From: Chrysochromulina parva
Taxonomy: Eukaryota; Haptophyta; Prymnesiales; Chrysochromulinaceae
NCBI GenBank assembly: GCA_002887195.1
Contig: PJAB01000069.1
Location: forward strand, 1 to 48,424
Reading direction: 5' to 3'
DNA length: 48,424 nucleotides
Shown here: positions 34,785 to 45,200 of the stretch, piece after piece
Position numbering within the stretch: the stretch's first letter is position 1
Layout: the number at the start of each line of letters is the position of its first letter
Notes under the pieces: generated by a model
Databases searched by the model: none
What the model was told of the DNA's origin: nothing
Seen by the model: only the letters and a program-made list of their open reading frames with translations
Translations under genes and position numbers: made by a program

Positions 34785-35042
34785 AGTCAGAAGTGATGAA
34801 CCAAGACGAGAAAGGCACTCCCACTCGCGCTCGCTCACGACGGACTGTTGAGCTTGCCTGTTGAGTCGGCGAAGTTACTTTTCGCTTACAAACTACCACT
34901 ACCCTACTAAGCACTACTCGCTCTAAACCACTAAAGCTTTCCGAATACGTACGAGGCAGCAGTTGCACTCGGCGGCTACTCCTCGCCTCGGCCCTCATGC
35001 GTCGAGAGGCGCAGATCGACGCTAGCGATCCTCAAGGTATCC
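34785..35042. other. Convergent spacer IQ protein / LRR protein
   Basis: 258 bp with an A/T-rich stretch (ACTACCACTACCCTACTAAG) around 34891-34910. Nothing else seen. Confidence 0.4.
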
Positions 35043-38000
35043 TCAAGTGAGATTGGTATCGCCTGTAACTGTCGGGTACGGCTTGTAACTCGTCCTGTTT
35101 ACGTATGCGCTCACGCTGCACCGGAACTGACCATTGGGATTCTGGCGGTTAGAGCATCGTGACCAATTGTCCCACCACGTTATTGGTATCGGTTGGGTCA
35201 ACTGGCGCTGTATTATCTCCCTGTCAATGTTGGCCTGCTCGATGATGCGACGCTCCTCGGCTTCCGTACGGTTTTTCCTCCCCAAATACGACTGGGAAGA
35301 CGTCCGTTCCAGACCGTTGTACCAACACATTTCCCTTTCGCAATGGTCCTTCATGATGTTACTCGCGACGTCCAGCCGGGCATCGATTCCACGCCAAGAC
35401 GGGATCATCAGTTCTTGCGGCGTTGTGCCGCTGATCCGATTGTATGACAAAGCTGGAAAGACAGGCTTCAGGCGTGCCAGCTCCGTCGGCAAGTGTCCCC
35501 CTATCGAATTGTGGTACAATGCTGGAAGGGAAAGCTGGGTCAATGATCCAAGCTGGGTTGGCAGGGTGCCCGAAAGTCGATTGGAATGGAAATGAAGCCT
35601 GTCGCGGAGATTGGTCAGCAGCGCCACGTGCGTTGGTATGCTTCCAGAGAACCGATTTGAGTGCATACTCATGTAGCTCAGGTCCTGCAGCATTTCGAAT
35701 CGTGGCAAGGACCCGCTGATCGAGTTGTCTGCCATATTGAGATGCATCACATTTGGCCACGGCCGGAGGCTGGGCAGAGTGCCACTGAATGCGTTGCCCT
35801 GCGTGTCTAGGAAGACGAGCTCTGTTAGCAGCAGCAGTTCTTCAGGCAGGCTTCCCGATATAGTATTGTTGCCTAGATCGAGAATTTTCAGATTCTGCAG
35901 CGCTCCAATCTCAGTGGGCACTGTGCCTGAGAGCAAAGGGTTGGATTCTAATCTCAAGGCCCAAAGGTTAGGAAGAGCGCCAAGCTGCGTGGGCAAAGTT
36001 CCGTGCAGATTGTTGCCCCGTAATTCTAGCGAATAGATCGCGCCAGTTGAGCAGTGGGTCCCGTACCATGCATTCTGATGAGGAACATCACAGGTGGGCC
36101 CAGACATCCAGTGATTGTTGATGTGCCACTCCGCGCCTCCGAGCTCCTCGTAGATGCGCTGCAGGACGTCTCTTGTTGGAGGCGCCGGAGGAGGAGATGG
36201 TGGCGGCGGGAGTGGTGGAGGTGCAGGAGGTGAGGGTGGCGGGCAAGGTGGCGGGGCCATGGGTGGCGGCTTTGGTGGCGGTGGAGGCAGCGATGGGGGC
36301 AGCGGAGGTAAATCAGGCGTTGGCGGAAAGCTCGGCGGAAATGGTGGCGAAGGAGGTGGACGTCTCGGAGGTGGAGCTGGAGGACGTCTTGGCGTAGGTG
36401 GAGGTGGAGCTAGCGATGGTGGATCTGGCGATGGCGGAGGTGGAGGTGCGGCTGGAGGCGTTGGCAATGGTGGTGGTAGTGGTCGCCTCGGTGGAGGTGG
36501 TAGCCGTAGCGGGGGTGACGGAGGCCGGAAAGGAGGAGACGGAAGTGGGGTTGGAGCCACTGGCAGCGGTGCCAGCGGTGCTGCATGCATTGGCGGCGCA
36601 GATGATGGTGGCGGAGGCGGCGGTGGAGAAGGTGGCAGTGGCATCGGTGATGATGGATAGGGCGGGTAGGGCGGAATACGCGGCGATGGCATTGAAGGTA
36701 GCCGGAGAGGTGGGGGAAAAGGTGGCTGTGGTGGCGTGGAGGGTGGAGCTGGCGGTCTGGGTGGATATTGTGGAAGCGTTGACATGGGAGGCGGGGGCGA
36801 TGGGCTCGGGGGTGGGGGTGGAGGCGGCGGAAGACGTGGCGGCGGCGGTGGAACTTCTGGGTAGGGCAGACCGGGCGTCGGTGGGGGCGGCGGTGAGGGA
36901 TCGGGTGGCAGCGGTGAAGGAGGCGGTGGACCCGCTGGTGGTCTAGGCGGAGATGGAGGATGCGGCGGTTCGGATGGAGGTGTGATAGATCCCCAAGGGT
37001 CTTGCGGCGAGGGTGGTGGTGGCGAAGGCGGAGGCGGCCGTGGCGGAGGTGGACGTGGTGGAGGGGGCTTAGGAGGAGGTGGCGATGGCGGCGGTGGTGA
37101 TGGCGGTGGTGGTGAAGGAGGAGGTGGTGACGGAGGAGGTGGCGATGGCGGTGGTGGCGAAGGAGGAGGTGGCGAAGGCGGTGGGGGTGAGGGAGGGGGC
37201 GGTGACGGAGGCGGCGGTGACGGAGGCGGCGGTGATGGCGGTGGTGGAGACGGCGGAGGTGGTGATGGAGGTGGAGGCAATGGAGGGGGTGGCGACGGCG
37301 GGGGAGGGGAGGGTGGTGGTGGTGAGGGAGGTGGAGGCGATGGAGGAGGTGGCGACGGTGGTGGTGGCGATGGTGGGGGCGGTGAAGGCGGCGGGGGTGA
37401 TGGTGGTGGAGGTGAGGGTGGAGGCGGCGACGGTGGTGGCGGGGAAGGTGGAGGTGGTGAGGGAGGTGGCGGTGAAGGAGGTGGTGGAGACGGGGGTGGA
37501 GGTGAGGGTGGAGGTGGTGACGGAGGTGGTGGTGAGGGAGGTGGTGGTGATGGCGGAGGCGGTGAAGGTGGAGGTGGAGACGGCGGTGGAGGTGAGGGTG
37601 GTGGAGGCGATGGAGGCGGCGGTGAAGGAGGTGGAGGCGAGGGTGGAGGCGGTGACGGTGGCGGTGGCGACGGTGGTGGAGGCGAGGGCGGGGGAGGCGA
37701 TGGAGGCGGCGGGGATGGCGGGGGAGGTGATGGCGGAGGGGGTGATGGCGGTGGTGGCGATGGCGGCGGGGGTGAGGGCGGTGGTGGCGATGGTGGAGGA
37801 GGCGACGGCGATGGTGGAGGAGGCGACGGCGATGGTGGTGGCGACGGTGGCGGTGGCGACGGTGGTGGCGGTGAAGTTGGTGGGCGCAAAGGCTCCGGGG
37901 CGACGCATCCCGTGAAGAGCAACATCACCGCAAGCGCTTTTGAAGAGCGCGACAGGCGTGGCAGAGAGCAGCGCCTCTGTGATGCCGGGCATCTGCCCAG

Positions 38001-38531
38001 ACCTCCGCAGCGCTTCAAACCAGTGGTCTCTCCAGTAGGGGACATGCGACTGAGACCGACCGAGATGATGCCCACCAGCCCAGACGCGAGTGCAGCAAGC
38101 ATCAGTTGGACATGAAACGCAAAATATTGGACATGAAACGCTTTGGTCGTGTTCCCTAGGCTCACGCCATATTGGTCGTCGGCGGCAGGTGCTGCAAGGT
38201 TGAAGCGTACCCACCCGCCAACCTCATCAAGGCACGTCCACCACCATGTCAGCAGACTGGCTTCAAACGCGTGTGCTCCGGAGTTACTTGTCTCGTGCCC
38301 CGGCTTTGTGCAAATGTCTTGTGAATGTGTGATGTCAAGACCCTGCGTCCCTTCGTGCGCATTGAACTCGTACACGTAAGCGTTCCACCACTCATGCTCC
38401 TGGCGGATCGCCAGCCGCCACAGCGTCGCTCTGGGTTCGTATGCACTGGCCCATTCGATCACGAGCAGGATCAAAATGGCACGCATGCTGTTGCGTGAGC
38501 GAAACTCACTGCGCATGGACTGCACCGCCAT
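35043..38531 (-). CDS. Extensin-like (SPPPP)n leucine-rich-repeat surface protein
   Basis: The first true ATG is at 38529-38531, giving 1162 aa; two more ATGs (38516, 38486) follow before a signal-like helix, RAILILLVIEWASA. Next is a domain of about 110 residues with Trp and Cys (HEWWNAYVYEFNAHE, LTWWWTCLDEVGG), then two hydrophobic segments (about 155-180 and 200-215). A very regular SPPPP tract follows (about residues 215-560), then mixed Pro-rich (560-785). The LRR part starts with a cap (LGGAEWHINNHWMSGPTCDV) and has about 8 plant-type LRRs (GTLPTQLGALPNLWALRLES, GSLPEELLLLTELVFLDTQG). A short tail ends TGDTNLT. The layout mirrors plant LRR-extensins and pherophorins with domains in the reverse order. 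Probable cell-surface or scale/matrix protein. Confidence 0.82.
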   Translation of the reverse strand: MAVQSMRSEFRSRNSMRAILILLVIEWASAYEPRATLWRLAIRQEHEWWNAYVYEFNAHEGTQGLDITHSQDICTKPGHETSNSGAHAFEASLLTWWWTCLDEVGGWVRFNLAAPAADDQYGVSLGNTTKAFHVQYFAFHVQLMLAALASGLVGIISVGLSRMSPTGETTGLKRCGGLGRCPASQRRCSLPRLSRSSKALAVMLLFTGCVAPEPLRPPTSPPPPSPPPPSPPPSPSPPPPSPSPPPPSPPPPSPPPPSPPPPSPPPPSPPPPSPPPPSPPPPSPPPPSPPPPSPPPPSPPPPSPPPPSPPPPSPPPPSPPPPSPPPPSPPPPSPPPPSPPPPSPPPPSPPPPSPPPPSPPPPSPPPPSPPPPSPPPPSPPPPSPPPPSPPPPSPPPPSPPPPSPPPPSPPPPSPPPPLPPPPSPPPPSPPPPSPPPPSPPPPSPPPPSPPPPSPPPPSPPPPSPPPPSPPPPSPPPPSPPPPSPPPPKPPPPRPPPPRPPPPSPPPPSPQDPWGSITPPSEPPHPPSPPRPPAGPPPPSPLPPDPSPPPPPTPGLPYPEVPPPPPRLPPPPPPPPSPSPPPPMSTLPQYPPRPPAPPSTPPQPPFPPPLRLPSMPSPRIPPYPPYPSSPMPLPPSPPPPPPPSSAPPMHAAPLAPLPVAPTPLPSPPFRPPSPPLRLPPPPRRPLPPPLPTPPAAPPPPPSPDPPSLAPPPPTPRRPPAPPPRRPPPSPPFPPSFPPTPDLPPLPPSLPPPPPKPPPMAPPPCPPPSPPAPPPLPPPPSPPPAPPTRDVLQRIYEELGGAEWHINNHWMSGPTCDVPHQNAWYGTHCSTGAIYSLELRGNNLHGTLPTQLGALPNLWALRLESNPLLSGTVPTEIGALQNLKILDLGNNTISGSLPEELLLLTELVFLDTQGNAFSGTLPSLRPWPNVMHLNMADNSISGSLPRFEMLQDLSYMSMHSNRFSGSIPTHVALLTNLRDRLHFHSNRLSGTLPTQLGSLTQLSLPALYHNSIGGHLPTELARLKPVFPALSYNRISGTTPQELMIPSWRGIDARLDVASNIMKDHCEREMCWYNGLERTSSQSYLGRKNRTEAEERRIIEQANIDREIIQRQLTQPIPITWWDNWSRCSNRQNPNGQFRCSVSAYVNRTSYKPYPTVTGDTNLT
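36170..37890. repeat. (SPPPP)n coding tandem array
   Basis: Over about 1 kb (36990-37890) the coding strand repeats a 15-bp unit encoding SPPPP some 50-60 times, flanked by less regular Pro-rich sequence. Third positions differ from unit to unit, so selection holds the peptide, not the DNA. Plus-strand Gly-rich frames (36982-38115) are shadows. Confidence 0.92.
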
Positions 38532-38763
38532 CGTGCGTGTATGAAGCAGTCGGCCGCGATGACGTCTTTCATCATCGGCTGCTTCGAGACGCGAACTCAA
38601 AGCCACACTCTCAACGGTTCTCCCGAAACGTGGACAGACGCTAAAACAAAGGTTTCGGGCGGAATTTGACAGATTCAACTACAGATTCCCACACCATCGG
38701 CATTTGCAAGTTCTCGCTGATCGGCTCGCCAGCGTTCCTAGGTGTATCCCGAGCCAGGCCGCG
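38532..38763. promoter_or_regulatory. Divergent promoter, LRR protein / PPPDE
   Basis: 232 bp between opposed ATG codons. CATCATCGGC near 38572 and TAAAACAAAGGTTT at about 38642 are the A/T-richer parts; no defined element. Confidence 0.3.
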
Positions 38764-39669
38764 ATGCCGTTCCTCCTTCTCTTCGCCAGCGCAAGCGCCG
38801 CATTCTCCTTCTCGGGTTCCGCGACAGTCGTGCCGATCGCACGCCATAGCGATGCACGCATGGTCTTCCGTGCGCCGAGGTCAACGGATGAAGCAATGGA
38901 AGACCAGATGATGCGACTGCGGTCATCCGGCAGGTCGCCAAAGGAGTACGAGGAGGCCATCCGCTCTGCGGCGAACGCGTACTTGACTGCCAATGGCCTA
39001 CATGTGGGTGGTGCCGACAATCCTCCCACCGCGCCAGCGCAGCGCGCCAGCTTCCTGAAGCAGCTGTGGGATGTCAATGAGGTTCCGGCTTTGCCCGCTG
39101 CGACGAAGAGCGATTCCACACGTGTGGTGGCAACGATCTACGAAATCGGCGGGCCGCTCACCGGCGTGCTCTCCACGTCCGTCACGAAGAAGCTGCCGCT
39201 AATCCCGCACGTGGGCATCCGCATCCATGGACTCGAGTACTTTTACTCGGACCACATCGAGTGCCGCACGGTGCCTGTCATGGAGGCGATGCTCGGCGAC
39301 CGGCCGCAGATCTCGATCGACCTCGGCCCTTCGAAGATGAGCGCCAAGGAGCTCGAGGCTGAGGTGGCACGCCTCGAAGCCGACTGGACCGCGGACGATT
39401 ACCACGTCTTCGACAAGAACTGCGTCCACTTTGGCGTCGAGCTCGCAAAGCGTGTGTGCGCGCGCAAGGAGGCCCTTCCGCAGCCGCTCATCCAGGGCGT
39501 GATCGACGTGTCCGAGCGCATGCTCGACTCGTTGCCCGAGTGGCGACGCAAACTCGGCCGGCGCGTGATGAATGAGGTGACGAGGCTGGTCGTCGTCTCT
39601 TGGGGCAAAGCTTCCAAGAGCAAAAAGGAGGAGACTGCCGACCAGCTCGGCCTGAAACGAGGCGCTTAG
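38764..39669 (+). CDS. PPPDE/DeSI-type cysteine isopeptidase, probably plastid-targeted
   Basis: The ATG at 38764 gives 301 aa; the upstream extension starts with TTG. Residues 1-18 (MPFLLLFASASAAFSFSG) are a signal peptide with an ASAAF-type plastid cleavage motif, then a basic transit-like part up to about 40. The PPPDE domain (about 118-240) reads VVATIYEIGG, IPHVGIRIHGLEYFYSDHI and DYHVFDKNCVHFGVEL. The catalytic dyad would be His149 (HVGI) and Cys220 (NCVHF), both present. DeSI/PPPDE enzymes remove SUMO or ubiquitin, or cleave thioesters (palmitoyl). The C-terminal ~60 residues are basic and helical. A plastid or ER-derived location is inferred from the leader alone. Confidence 0.85.
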   Translation: MPFLLLFASASAAFSFSGSATVVPIARHSDARMVFRAPRSTDEAMEDQMMRLRSSGRSPKEYEEAIRSAANAYLTANGLHVGGADNPPTAPAQRASFLKQLWDVNEVPALPAATKSDSTRVVATIYEIGGPLTGVLSTSVTKKLPLIPHVGIRIHGLEYFYSDHIECRTVPVMEAMLGDRPQISIDLGPSKMSAKELEAEVARLEADWTADDYHVFDKNCVHFGVELAKRVCARKEALPQPLIQGVIDVSERMLDSLPEWRRKLGRRVMNEVTRLVVVSWGKASKSKKEETADQLGLKRGA

Positions 39670-39987
39670 GGCCCGTTTTTCCGTAGTATACGTTTACTGT
39701 CCAACGTCGCTTAGAGTAGCACGCCTCCCAATCATACAGATGCAAATCGAAGACGTGCCACCTGAGGCGGAGACGCGACCGGCGCCGCCGACCCGTAGGT
39801 CCCGTCCGCTCGCGCGCCGTCCCCACACCGTCGCTCCACGGCCGCACGGTCCAAGCCCAACGGCAACGCGACCTCCCCCGCCCTCAAACACCTAACGTGA
39901 CGGTAACGCCTCGCGCACTAAGATCCGTCGCTGCGGGCACATGCATGTACCCCCTGCGGACGAACGTCGCAACTACAAAGCCCCAGC
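39670..39987. other. Convergent spacer PPPDE / HDAC
   Basis: 318 bp holding both 3' UTRs; no gene or clear repeat seen. Confidence 0.4.
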
Positions 39988-41259
39988 TCACTCACCCTCG
40001 CCCTCGTCCTCCTCGTCCTCCTCGCCATCGTCCTCGTCGTCCGAGTCTGACGAGTCGTCGATGGCGCGCACACGTTTAATGGGCTTCATCGCTTCCGTGT
40101 CGCCATCGTCGTATTCGACATCGCACCACTGACCCACGTCGTTGCGATGCACGCCGGTGATCGTCCCACGGAACCACAGCTCGTCCGCGCTGCTGCCGTA
40201 CTGCGCGAACACGCGCCGGCCCACCTCGCACTTGACTGTTGCAGACCACAAACACGTGGGCTGCGGGTTGGTGGTGCCATTGGTATCGTCCTCCCTGTCG
40301 CCTGTCTCATCGGACGGATCGGAGCTGGACGAGGCCACCGCTGCCACGGCTGCCGCGGCCGCTGCCAGCGCTACCTCGTGCGCTTTGCGCGCACTCTCAA
40401 GCGCTTCTTCGGCCGCCCCGAGAGCGCTCTCTTCCCGCGTGAGCGTCTGCCTCGCGACGTCCACCCTGTGCGCCGCCTTGGCATGGGCCTCCTCGGTACG
40501 CGCAAGCGTCTTGGCCGTCTTGTCGACGGCAGCCTTGAGGGCCGCCGCCTCGGCGTCCAGCTTGGGCGACTTGGCCGTCAACGAGGCGCCCGAGCGCGGG
40601 CTGTGGAAGCTCTTGCAAGGATCTGGCTCATCTTCGTACTGTCGCGTGGGCGCCGCACGGGCGCGCTTTGACATGCGTCCCGGCTGACCCACCGCTGCTG
40701 CCTCAGCGAAGAAGCGGTCGAGGACGCCCTCACTATCATCGCTCAGCACCGGCCAGTGCGCCTTCTGCGTGCTCACGACCGCCCGGAGGGTTGGCTCGCA
40801 GCAGCGCGAGAGCAGCTGCGGCGGCGGCATTGGTGCTTGCTCTCCCAAGAGCACGCGCAGCACTGCCTCGCAGCACTCGGAGGTGACCAGGCGGTTGTAG
40901 CCACCCTCGAGGGCGCAGCAGACCGGGCAGCTCACCGTCTGCAGCAGCATCGCCGTCATGTGCGCAAAGCCCGCTGGTGTCACCTTCATGCGCCCTTGCG
41001 CGTCGCCGTCGGCGGCGTCGAAGCCAGCGGAGACTAGGAGGAGATCGGGGCCGAAAGCGCGCAGAATTGGCAGCACGACGAGCGTGAACGCGGCGAGGTA
41101 GTCGGTGTCATGCATCCCATTTTCGGGCCACGGGATGTTGACGTTGCGCCCGACGCCCGCGCCCGCGCCCACCTCGTCGAGCTCACCAGTCTCCGGATAC
41201 CACCGGTCTCCAAAGCGATGGAGAGAGATGTAGAGGACTCGTTCCTCCTCGTAGAAGAG

Positions 41260-41295
<36 letters not shown>

Positions 41296-41874
41296 AAGGA
41301 TGGCTATCTTGCGCACGCCCTGCGCGAGCGCGCAGCCCGCGGCCACCGCTACTGAGTTGTAGAAGCAGAAGCCCTCAGCGCGGTGGCCCGGCGTGTCATC
41401 CGCGCCCGCGTGGTGTCCTGGTGGCCGCACGAGCGCAAAGGAGACTGGGCGATAGCCTCGGGGTGCTTTGGCCGGCGGAGCCGCTGCCTCACGTATCACG
41501 TCGAGCGTAGCATCAATCACGCAGCCGCACGCGAGCCGCGCTGCTGCGTCTGCATGAGGTGAATAATATACCCCGCCGGGACCGTCTGGCTCACGAAGCT
41601 GCCTGTTGGTCGGATCGGCGGCAACGGCGGCCGTCATGCGGCGCACCTCGTCGATGTGCATCTTGGGATGGACTGTAGCCAACTCAGCGTCGGTCGCAGC
41701 GCGGCCTGGGTGTTCCTGGCACTGCGCAAGCAGACCACGCTCTTTGAGGTGATCGTAGGCATGGACGGCTCGCGTACACTTCTCAATGTGCGGCCATTGA
41801 GACGTGTGCTGTTTCATTTCCTCATTGTAGTAGAGCTTTGGCGCGAACGGATTTTTGAGCTGAGGCTTGGGCAT
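39988..41874 (-). CDS. Class II histone deacetylase with C-terminal coiled coil and Tudor-like domain
   Basis: The product is 628 aa from the ATG at 41872-41874. The deacetylase domain fills residues 10-395: RPPGHHA (about 150-156, catalytic His154/155), GFCFYNSVAVAA, ILDWDVHHGNGTQ (Zn ligands Asp196 and His198), SAGFDAADGD (Zn ligand Asp286) and LEGGYN (Tyr326). Tyr is the residue used by active enzymes, unlike the His of vertebrate class IIa. Then come a linker, an Ala/Glu coiled coil (about 440-515), a Tudor/agenet-like barrel at 550-604 (GRRVFAQYGSSADELWFRGT, WCDVEYDDGDTEAMK), and an acidic tail of Asp/Glu/Ser. It would deacetylate histones or tubulin; the tail suggests targeting to methylated ligands. 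Confidence 0.93.
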
Positions 41875-42257
41875 TGGGGCGTCCGCGCCGACCGATTTCT
41901 CGCGCGACCGTCTCGCCGACGCGAGAAGATGAGAAGAAATGATTGCGATTTAATCATCCTGATGGGTTAACCCCTTTACGACGCGAGAGTAGCTGACAGT
42001 CGGTTTCGTTGCGGTCCCCCCGCGCTCACCACGCCTCTACAAATAGCTTGTTGAGGGGTGGGGGAGTAAAAAGTGCAAGTCAAGTCTATACATAAACAAC
42101 AGACAACCATACTTACTTGACTTGACTTGACTAAGTGCACGCGCTCACGAACGGTTCGAATGTCTCCCGTGCAAGGTCGCGGGGCGATGGGTGGTTTTAA
42201 ACCTTTAATCCTAGGAGCCCTCTGAAAACACCTGAGTAATGACTGGCTGAACTGCCA
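41875..42257. other. Spacer between scaffold gene 3' end and HDAC start
   Basis: 383 bp. It contains AAGTCAAGTC (42076-42085) and a (CTTGA)n run (about 42111-42131) that can pair with it across about 25-30 nt. No gene seen. Confidence 0.5.
42076..42131. repeat. (CTTGA)n microsatellite with facing inverted copy
   Basis: Three to four CTTGA units at about 42111-42131 face AAGTCAAGTC at 42076-42085; a 10-bp stem is possible. Confidence 0.75.
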
Positions 42258-45200
42258 CTATAACACATTTCTCTTGCGAGCACTCGCCAGATAGTCGTCG
42301 ACAGTGCCGGGATCCAACTGGAACGTGCGGTTGAGCGTGGAGGAAAAGGTGTCGAAGAGAAAGGACTTCTCGTAGGCCGGCGGCGGTGGTGGTGGCGGCG
42401 GCGGTGGAGGTCCACTTGTTTTGGGGGGAACTGATAGCGGCGGCGGCGGCGGCGGCGGCCCTTGGATGAACGTGAGGTTGAGCGTGGTGGAGAGGGTGTG
42501 CAATAGAGGCGACTTCTCCGGCAGTGCTGGTGCTGCAAGATTCAGCGAGGGCACGTGGGGCATAGTCCTCAGGTTGTTGATCGCAACCTTGGTCTTCGAC
42601 TTGGTGGCAAGTGCGGCCTCGTGCTTTGCCGCAGCTAAGAGCGCGCTCGCTTCGACTTTGGCCCGCTCTTGCTCCGCTTTGGCCAGCCTGCTGGCCGCTG
42701 CGTCTGCTTCGACCTTGGCCATCTGCACCGCGGCCACGGCCAGGTCGCTCTCCTTCTTAGCTGCCGCCTCAAAGGCGGCCTGCGCCTTGGCCTTGGCTGC
42801 GGCCTTGGAAGCTTCTGCAGCCTCTGCAGCCTTGGCAGCTTTTGCGTCGCTTCGGTGGCTCAAAAGGCTGCCAAGGCCGCCTCTTGAGCCTGCAGCCTTA
42901 GGGCTAGACGGAGGGCTAGCCCCAGTCTGGGTCACGATGGGCGTGCCGTGAATCGTCATCGTGAAGGGCGACGGGAGCACAGTCGGCTCGTGAAGGGCTA
43001 CGGGGCGGCTGAACGACTTTTGCTTTTTGCGCCTCAGCATCTCGTGCTCGTGGGCCTCCTGCTTGGCTGCGCTCAAGAGGGCATCAACCTCGCCCCGAGC
43101 TGCCGCCTCCGCCTCAGCGCGCGCTCTCCGTGCCTTGGCATCAGCACGTTCCTTCTCCGCCTCGGCCCACGCCACCTTATGTTTCGCCATCTCTTCGGCC
43201 TCTTCCGCGGCGCGCTTTGCCCCCAAGTCGAGTTTGGTACTCGGCGCCGCTAGCACCGCCGCCAGCTTCTCCCGGATCAACTTTAGCTCCTCATGGAACC
43301 GCATCAACTGCTCTTCCTTTTTGTGCGCTTCGTCATCCGCGTCCTTCAGCCGGGCCACGGCCACCGCTGCCGCCACCTCGGCCGTCGCCTTTGCCGTGAC
43401 CTCGGTGGCCGCCGCCTTGGCCTGCTTGCGCTGGAGCTCCTCCTCGGCGCGCGCGAGCTCCGCAGCCATCGCCTCCGTCTTCTGTTTCGAATGCGTCACC
43501 GCGGCGGTGGCCGCCTGAGCGTCCTGCTTCGTCGAAGCCTCCACCGATGCCAGCGCCTCGGCATGCGCCTGTGCCTCCACCTGTGCCAACACTTCTGGAC
43601 TCTCTGCCTTCGCCTCGAACCCCAGCCCGACGTCGCGCTTGATCACTGAGCCTCGAATCGTAAGGTCCATGGGCGCTGGCAGCTTCTTGGGGTCATGCAA
43701 CTGCCGCTCCTTCTTGCGTCGGGCGAGCTCCGCCTCAAAAGCCTTCTGCATCTCGGCCGCGTGGAGCCTGACCGCCTCTGCCCGTACCGCCGCCTCGGCT
43801 TCCTCGCGCGCTTTCATGGACTTCGCATGGGACTTTGCGATCACTTCTCGGGCGTGGGCTTCCTTGGCTTTCGCAGCCTCCTCTGCCAGGCGCGCCTCCT
43901 CGGCAACCTTGGCCGATTCGAGCATCAACGTGCCCATGAGCGCCTCGTTTTGCACAAAAGTGCCCAGGAGGGATTCGTTTTGGATAAACGTGCTCATGAG
44001 CGCGTCGTTTTGGATCAATGTGCTCATGAGCGCTTCGTTGGTGCTTCGGGCCGATTCCATCTTATACGTGGCCAAGAGCGCTTCGTTTTGCACAAAGGTG
44101 CCCATGAGCTCTTCTAGCGAAAGCGTCGCCATGAGCGCCTCCTCAGCTCTGGGTGCCTCCTCGGCAGCTCGCTTCGCGGGCGCGCCTGCTTTGCACTTTT
44201 CCGCAGCTTGCGCAGCAGCAGCCGCAAACGCCGCAGCTTTCGCGGCGGCCTCTTCTTTACGCCTCGCCTCTCCCTTGGCCGCTCCCGCCTCCTCCTGTGC
44301 TGTTCGCGCCTCGAGCTCTGCTGCATTGATTTGCATCGCTGCCTCCGCATAGGCTTGCTCCGTGTGCTCCTGCGCAATCAGAGGCCATCAGAGGTCATCA
44401 TCAGAGGCCATCAGAGAGGCCATCAGAGAGGCCATCAGAGAGGCAGCTAGAGCTTCTCAGAGGCCATCAGAGGCCATCAGTCGTGTGCTCCTGCACCTTG
44501 GCCTGCACCTCGCCACCCTTGAGCTCCATGAGCATCGTGATCTCGACCGGCCGTGGCTCGATGGCGATTGCCATCGTAGCCTCCGCCACTGATTTCATTC
44601 TTGTGAAGTCTTTCATGCCCACACGCTTCACTATCGAACCCACTGGTACGGCCAGCTTGTCTGCCTGGGTGCCGGGTAGAATGCCAATCACCTTGATGAC
44701 GGTGACCCCATTCTCCTGCTTGCCGTCAAGCTTCATGCCGAGGGTGCCTTTATCGAACTTGAAGACCTTGAGCTCACACCCCTCCTCAACGTCGATATGT
44801 GCAGTCCCCAGCGCACTCTTCGCCTCCTCCGTCCGCTTACGGGCGGCCTCTGCGGCCGCGCTGGCCGCCTCCGCCTGGGCTTCGGCAAGGAGCTCGCGCA
44901 CATCGAATGTGGCTAGGAGTGCTTCCTCAGCCTCGGCCAGGGCCGAGGCCGCGGCGGTCTTGGCAGCCACCTCTAACGGGGCCTCGGGGCCCGCAGTCAA
45001 CTGCCGCTTGATCTCGGAACCGTTGAGCGTCCTCATCATGGGAGCGGGCAGTCGCATCGGCTCGACGGGCTGCGCGCGGATGGAATCGGCAGGCAGCACC
45101 TTGACATTCTTTCCGTCATCGATCGTCACGCTGTACAGCTGCTTCTCCACATCGTAGTCTGTCACGATACCAGCGGACTCGAGCCCGCCCGTGCGCAGCA

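Noticed and set aside
36982..38115. 377-codon Gly/Asp/Glu-rich frame on the plus strand
   Set aside because: It is the antisense shadow of the (SPPPP)n array; the minus-strand frame continues into signal peptide and LRR domains, the plus one does not. A Ser/Thr-rich minus frame at 37069-38214 is also a shadow.
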